Shown here one piece after another: positions 61,701 to 64,000 of a stretch of DNA of 64,000 nt. Below the pieces are notes generated by a model. The model saw nothing but the letters and a program-made list of their open reading frames with translations, was not told the DNA's origin and searched no databases. A program made the position numbers and the translations under genes. Source of the DNA: Parabacteroides massiliensis (GTDB lineage: Bacteria; Bacteroidota; Bacteroidia; Bacteroidales; Tannerellaceae); NCBI RefSeq assembly GCF_900155425.1, contig NZ_LT700191.1:173918-237917 (forward strand), read 5' to 3'. Position 1 is the first letter of the stretch; each line of letters opens with the position of its first letter.

Positions 61701-62778
61701 ATTTGTTCGGAGCCTTTACATTTAATAAAGCCTGCGACGTTTGCGTCTGGCCTGGGTTTACGACATCTACCGTTGCCGAAGTTGCCACATTATCAACTTT
61801 CGTGTTCTCATCCGAATACAACTTGTTGGCATACAGCGTATATTCCAACTTATACCCTTTAGCCGCTTTCTTATCCAGGTTCCGCACATCGGCCGAGATC
61901 GCCAGTGAGCCATCCGTATATACCGCATCCAGATCAGGAGTCACAACCAGGTCGCGAACGTGTACTTTAGGAGCCGAATAGAGAGCGACCGTCCGGAAGA
62001 TTCCCGGCAGGCGGAACATATCCTGTGCTTCCAGGAAAGAACCGTCGGAACTGCGATACACTTCGGCGGCTACCACATTCGTTCCCTTACGGAGATAAGG
62101 AGTGATATTGAAATTAGCCGTATTGCGTGAATTCTTGGAGAAACCCACATAACGGCCGTTAATCCACAGATAGAAGAAAGAGTCGACTCCATCGAAACTG
62201 ATAAAAACTTCGCGTCCGTCCCAATCCTGGGGTATCTCGAAGTCACGACGGAAAGAACCGACTTCATTCCGATGCTTGTAGGTCGTCCAATTTGCCAGCG
62301 GAGTGCGCATCACGCCTCCGCGCCAGTCGTCGACCGCCACCTTATGCTGGAAGATTACCGGCTGGTTCACATAGATCGGAACTCCATATTTTTGGCTGCC
62401 GTCTTTCTGGATTCCGTAGATATTCCAACTGGAAGGAACCGGGATATTGTCCCAGCCGGATACATCGAACTCCGTCTTATAGAAGTCTTTCGGCCGTGAA
62501 TCGGGATCAGGCGCCCAATTGAACTTCCAGTCTCCATTCAGGGACTGCCAAAATTTACTGTTTTCCGGCAATACCTTACGAGCACTTTCCACATCCTGGA
62601 AAGGGAAAATATAAGCATGCGGTTGTTCTTTGTTCAGAGCCAGATTCTCAGGAGACTCCCACTCTTTACCGGTCGGCGCTTCTGCCGGTCCGTAACTAAA
62701 TCCCCCAAGCGGCAATTGATCAGCCATGCTACAGAAAGAAGCACAACAGAGCGCTAAGGCTAATGAGATTTTTTTCAT
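58756..62778 (-). CDS. Secreted GH2 beta-galactosidase with discoidin domain
   Basis: From MKKISLALALCC the protein has 1340 residues, chosen because the promoter at 62847-62877 excludes the upstream ATGs. It has a signal peptide (about 1-20), a jelly-roll sugar-binding domain, Ig-like domains, a GH2 TIM barrel with acid/base Glu533 (WSLGNEAGPG) and nucleophile Glu596 (HISEYAHS), a beta-galactosidase small-chain domain, a chitobiase-like segment and a C-terminal F5/8 type C (discoidin) domain (about 1200-1340). It releases beta-linked galactose from exported or host glycans. It lies apart from any SusC/D pair. Confidence 0.93.
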   Translation of the reverse strand: MKKISLALALCCASFCSMADQLPLGGFSYGPAEAPTGKEWESPENLALNKEQPHAYIFPFQDVESARKVLPENSKFWQSLNGDWKFNWAPDPDSRPKDFYKTEFDVSGWDNIPVPSSWNIYGIQKDGSQKYGVPIYVNQPVIFQHKVAVDDWRGGVMRTPLANWTTYKHRNEVGSFRRDFEIPQDWDGREVFISFDGVDSFFYLWINGRYVGFSKNSRNTANFNITPYLRKGTNVVAAEVYRSSDGSFLEAQDMFRLPGIFRTVALYSAPKVHVRDLVVTPDLDAVYTDGSLAISADVRNLDKKAAKGYKLEYTLYANKLYSDENTKVDNVATSATVDVVNPGQTQTSQALLNVKAPNKWSAEFPYCYTLVAELKNAKGKTVETVSTVVGFRKVEIKDTPAEEDEFGLAGRYYYINGKTVKLKGVNRHESNPAVGHAITRDMMEKEVMLMKRANINHVRNSHYPDDPYWYFLCNKYGLYLEDEANIESHEYYYGAASLSHPAEWKKAHVARVMEMVHANINNPSIVIWSLGNEAGPGENFVAAYDALKQVDKSRPVQYERNNDIVDMGSNQYPSIGWTRGAVKGDYDIKYPFHISEYAHSMGNACGNLVDYWEAMESTNFFCGGAIWDWVDQSMYNYDKKTGKRYLAYGGDFGDTPNDGQFVMNGIVFGDLEPKPQYYEVKKVYQHIGVKAVDVRKGLFEIFNKYYFKDLSDYDIRWSLYENGKELQSGLVNSGTVPARTKVQVSIPVPFGKLKNDSEYFVKMQFLLKDNMPWAEKGFVMAEEQILLQEATERPSISAVTASAGKAELDKSDTSIRTVSGDNFVAKFDMETGTIYSLAYGGKTVITEGNGPKLDALRAFTNNDNWFYSQWFEHGLHNLQHRATNSTVQERNDGTVVLAFTVESQAPNGAKIKGGTSTGKNSIEELTDKSFGENDFKFTTNQIWTVYPDGSVELQSSITSNHPSLVLPRLGYVMKIPQQYAGFTYYGRGPIDNYADRKSGQFIEQHKNTVAGEFVNFPKPQDMGNHEDVRWCALTDSDGEGAVFVATGRLSASALQYSALDLILASHPYQLPAAGDTYLHLDAAVTGLGGNSCGQGGPLEQDRVFAGHHDMGFIIRPAGEDLTVTANVAPAGEVPLTIMRNRAGAVELSSARKDAVICYTIDGKGKAKEYTEAIPFRNGGVVKAWFKDNPKINATASFSKIESIQTEVIYTSSEESGYGDAKNLTDGDPNTIWHTMFSVTVAKYPHWVDLDAGEVKQIKGFSFLPRQDGSNGNVKDYSISVSQDGKNWGEPILKGTFENNLKEKKVLFDQPVEARYIRFTALSEQRGQDFASGAELVILAD

Positions 62779-62846
62779 GATGTTCATTTTAGGAATAATA
62801 GATTCTATTTGTATATTCACATTTTTCAGACATACCAAAATATCTA

Positions 62847-62877
62847 CAAATATAGGCAATTAACACAGAATACGAAA
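62847..62877 (-). promoter_or_regulatory. Promoter of the GH2 gene
   Basis: On the minus strand TTTC (62877-62874), 19 bp and TATATTTG (62854-62847). The -7 is exact and the -33 has one mismatch. It lies 69 bp before the chosen start. Confidence 0.65.
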
Positions 62878-63076
62878 GAACCACCAGGATAACTGCATCA
62901 ACTATCATATATTATCATTGATAAAACAACAAAAAAATCACATATCAATTATTTATCAAATATCGGATATGCTTTAAAACTGATATTGAATATGTTAGAA
63001 CCGACCTTTTTTCCATAACGATAAGTGACTTTTTTCTGTAATAACTTGAAAAACTTCTTTAGAACCGGATGAAACT
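62878..63076. other. A+T-rich intergenic stretch
   Basis: Between the GH2 promoter and repeat copy B the sequence is A+T-rich. No gene, terminator or further repeat was recognised. Confidence 0.5.
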
Positions 63077-63200
63077 AAAAACATGATAGTTGCATGATAG
63101 TAGTATGACAGTTAAAAACAGGAACTATCATGCTTTAAAGCATTGAATAACAAAATCTATAGAATAATAATGATAGTATGATGGTTATTTTGCAAAATCT
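63077..63200 (-). repeat. Dispersed intergenic repeat, copy B
   Basis: The minus strand aligns along its whole length with 40646-40768. It keeps the hairpin (with one mismatch and one wobble) and the three 8-bp direct repeats at an 11-bp period (complementary to positions near 63082-63111). It lies between the unknown gene at 63241 and the GH2 promoter. Confidence 0.85.
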
Positions 63201-63240
63201 TTTATGGAAATATTCTTTCAGACCAACAAAAAAGAGAGAT

Positions 63241-63756
63241 TCAATACAAATCGAAACGTTGTTCCTCAAGCAAAACACTCCCAAGTGCAATAACCTCTTC
63301 TTTTTCATCCACAAGATAATACGGAACAGTTCCTTCGAAAGAAACCTGATCGAATCCTTCGGCAATCATATATTCACAATTATAAGGTATTACATGAGTT
63401 GAATCAGGTTTGATGATTTTCATATTACTCACTGTTACATCATTTCTTCCGGTTTTACTTATCGCGTTTCTATTTGTAGGAAACTTTCTCTGAGCAACAT
63501 ATTCACATACAAACAAATGGAACGTAATACTATTTTGAAATATGATAATATCATGTTTGTATTCATTTTTCATCTTTAATGTCAACATCTTCGTCTGCTT
63601 ATCATAAGATTGGCTGACACGTAAAGTTCCTTGCAAATCATAACCGGTCTTTTCCACTTCCAAATCTGCCAATTTATATCCTGTTTGACCGTAACAAGTT
63701 GTTGCAATTAATAAACAAACGGATAATAGCGCTTGAAATAACACTTGAATTTTCAT
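63241..63756 (-). CDS. Unrecognised secreted protein
   Basis: I do not recognise this 171-residue protein. It has a signal peptide (about 1-23, CYGQ) and a predominantly beta-strand body (KMLTLKMKNEYKHDIIIFQNSITFHLFV, VIPYNCEYMIAEGFDQVSFEGTVPYYLVDEKEE). Two cysteines (about 85 and 133) could form a disulfide. It lies 12 bp downstream of the gene cut by the right edge and probably shares its transcript. Its A+T-rich composition resembles the SusCD island more than the neighbouring GH2 gene. Confidence 0.65.
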   Translation of the reverse strand: MKIQVLFQALLSVCLLIATTCYGQTGYKLADLEVEKTGYDLQGTLRVSQSYDKQTKMLTLKMKNEYKHDIIIFQNSITFHLFVCEYVAQRKFPTNRNAISKTGRNDVTVSNMKIIKPDSTHVIPYNCEYMIAEGFDQVSFEGTVPYYLVDEKEEVIALGSVLLEEQRFDLY

Positions 63757-63768
63757 AACTTATTGATT

Positions 63769-64000
63769 TTAATGTTTATAATGTTTTAAGGAATAATTAT
63801 ATAGCGTTTCTTGTTTCCATAGCATATACAGTCTCTCAAGAACATATTTTTCGGAAACCGAAGGATTCAAACGTATTTCTGCACTATATGCATTTATCTC
63901 GTTTTTATAATATTCAGGACAAAGCAGATTTTCAATCTTAGACTCTTCACCATTGATAAAACTCATTGGATTCGTGACACCGGCAAATTCATACTTTAAC
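63769..64000 (-). CDS. C-terminal part of an unrecognised protein, cut by the window edge
   Basis: The frame is open from the right edge to the stop at 63769, giving the last 76 residues (LKYEFAGVTNPMSFING ... YNYSLKHYKH). The internal ATG at 63966 is probably not the start, because the frame continues upstream without a stop. No domain could be recognised in this short part. Confidence 0.55.
   Translation of the reverse strand, partial: LKYEFAGVTNPMSFINGEESKIENLLCPEYYKNEINAYSAEIRLNPSVSEKYVLERLYMLWKQETLYNYSLKHYKH

Overview
The window looks like a chromosomal segment of a gut Bacteroidales bacterium, most likely a Parabacteroides. The evidence is: the 5' end of a 16S rRNA gene of Bacteroidales type at the left edge; promoters of the Bacteroidetes -33/-7 form (TTTG, about 19-21 bp, TAnnTTTG) at many starts; weak Shine-Dalgarno sequences; a SusC/SusD pair; and many Bacteroidetes-typical families (GldE, DUF4270, DUF4491, DUF4837, LptE/SecG operon, CoaX-LptC-GldE-PpiD operon). 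The species cannot be fixed from about 115 nt of 16S.

Layout. 1-1081: start of a leftward rRNA operon with two tandem promoters, then a very strong hairpin. 1082-6227: leftward iorA-iorB-tlpA-GH78 run. 6320-7363: mltG. 7633-7995: tRNA-Ser(GCT) and tRNA-His(GTG) on opposite strands, each with promoter and terminator. 8086-11412: ffh-folD-CapA-like operon. 11507-14243: MATE pump, panD, panC. 14343-21180: a glycogen/alpha-glucan cluster (standalone GT5 N-half, DUF4270 lipoprotein, GH57, GT4 synthase, debranching enzyme). 21502-28695: dcp, dCMP deaminase, S41 protease, fthC, DUF721/recF, TPR membrane protein. 28773-29476: ribH, tRNA-Tyr and tRNA-Gly. 29560-30836: a broken 6-bladed-propeller lipoprotein gene and a small BamE-like lipoprotein.

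30981-40467 is the main accessory region, visibly more A+T-rich than its flanks: FecR-type anti-sigma factor, STN-containing SusC, SusD, a secreted LamG/BNR-associated/endonuclease-exonuclease-phosphatase (EEP) protein, and, convergent at the far end, the ECF sigma factor. It reads as a substrate-sensing uptake locus with a phosphodiesterase-type enzyme instead of a glycoside hydrolase. Beyond it, 40468-41089 has no convincing gene but carries a repeat (40646-40768) whose second copy lies inverted at 63077-63200. Each copy has three 8-bp direct repeats at an exact 11-bp period.

41090-64000 is mostly housekeeping on the minus strand: DUF4491; sigma-54 activator-lptE-TPR-secG; a four-gene set (cytidylyltransferase, SDR, CDP-alcohol phosphotransferase, acyltransferase) that looks like a lipid head-group pathway; pdxA; a DUF4837 lipoprotein; rlmN; the coaX-porin-TPR-lptC-gldE-ppiD operon; a large secreted GH2 beta-galactosidase with a discoidin domain; and two unrecognised genes, the last cut by the right edge.

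No CRISPR array, insertion sequence, integrase, prophage gene or replication origin was seen. Start sites were moved from the longest open frame where a promoter or terminator lies inside the apparent N-terminus (iorA, GT5, cytidylyltransferase, rlmN, coaX, lacZ).
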